Assembly (NCBI GenBank): GCA_023433265.1
Contig: JAEZDR010000083.1
Location: 1 to 13,949, forward strand
DNA from: Bacteroidota bacterium
GTDB lineage: Bacteria > Bacteroidota > Bacteroidia > Chitinophagales > Chitinophagaceae
Reading direction: 5' to 3'
Length of the DNA stretch: 13,949 nucleotides
The notes beneath the pieces are model-generated. The model was not told the DNA's origin, searched no databases, and saw nothing but the letters and a program-made list of their open reading frames with translations. The position numbers and the translations under genes were made by a program. Position 1 is the stretch's first letter; each line of letters opens with the position of its first letter. Positions 13,913-13,949 of this stretch are shown here, in pieces.

Positions 13913-13949
13913 CTTGCATAGATATTCTTTGTGCTAAATGCCTCAAAAA

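Noticed and set aside
13761..13946. 61-codon frame on the minus strand at the right end
   Set aside because: It runs antisense through the promoter, stems and terminator of the candidate RNA, has no recognised family and an odd composition. The constraints of the RNA stems explain the open frame better, though conservation should be tested.

Overview
This window looks like a chromosomal segment of a Bacteroidota bacterium, probably from the Chitinophagaceae/Sphingobacteriales side. That placement is inference. It rests on three things: promoters of the TTG-N19/20-TAnnTTTG type used by this phylum, a giant secreted protein with choice-of-anchor L and PKD domains, and the protein families present (a small bacterial RRM protein, DUF3788, AsmA-like and Omp85-like envelope proteins, SerC-SerA). 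No tRNA, rRNA, insertion sequence, prophage or CRISPR array is visible.

Layout. Positions 1-4458 (minus strand) hold the first 1486 codons of a giant secreted surface protein whose C-terminus lies beyond the left edge. It has a signal peptide, a beta-helix, a choice-of-anchor L domain, a Calx-beta-like domain, and alternating PKD and Ig-like modules. Positions 4459-5382 are a 0.9-kb non-coding stretch with two unrelated tandem arrays, both with an 11-bp period. Next comes a small RRM RNA-binding protein gene (5383-5712, minus) with a textbook promoter, divergent from a two-gene pair: a DUF3788 protein and a three-helix membrane protein (5818-6564, plus). That pair runs tail-to-tail, with an 8-bp overlap, into a minus-strand envelope pair: an AsmA-like protein (8555-11221) followed by an Omp85-like outer-membrane protein with one apparent POTRA domain (6557-8440). 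This pairing resembles a TamB/TamA-type arrangement.

A 275-bp divergent region (11222-11496) may encode a 44-residue small protein on the minus strand. It is followed by the serine biosynthesis pair serC-serA (11497-13715, plus), which gives the second and first enzymes of the phosphorylated serine pathway from 3-phosphoglycerate.

The most interesting non-coding signal is at the right end. A Bacteroidota-type promoter (13771-13801) is followed by a compact multi-hairpin region and then a 13-bp hairpin with a T-run (13881-13912). Together they look like a self-contained structured RNA gene of about 108 nt, or a riboswitch/attenuator leader for a gene beyond the right edge. I could not match it to a known RNA family.
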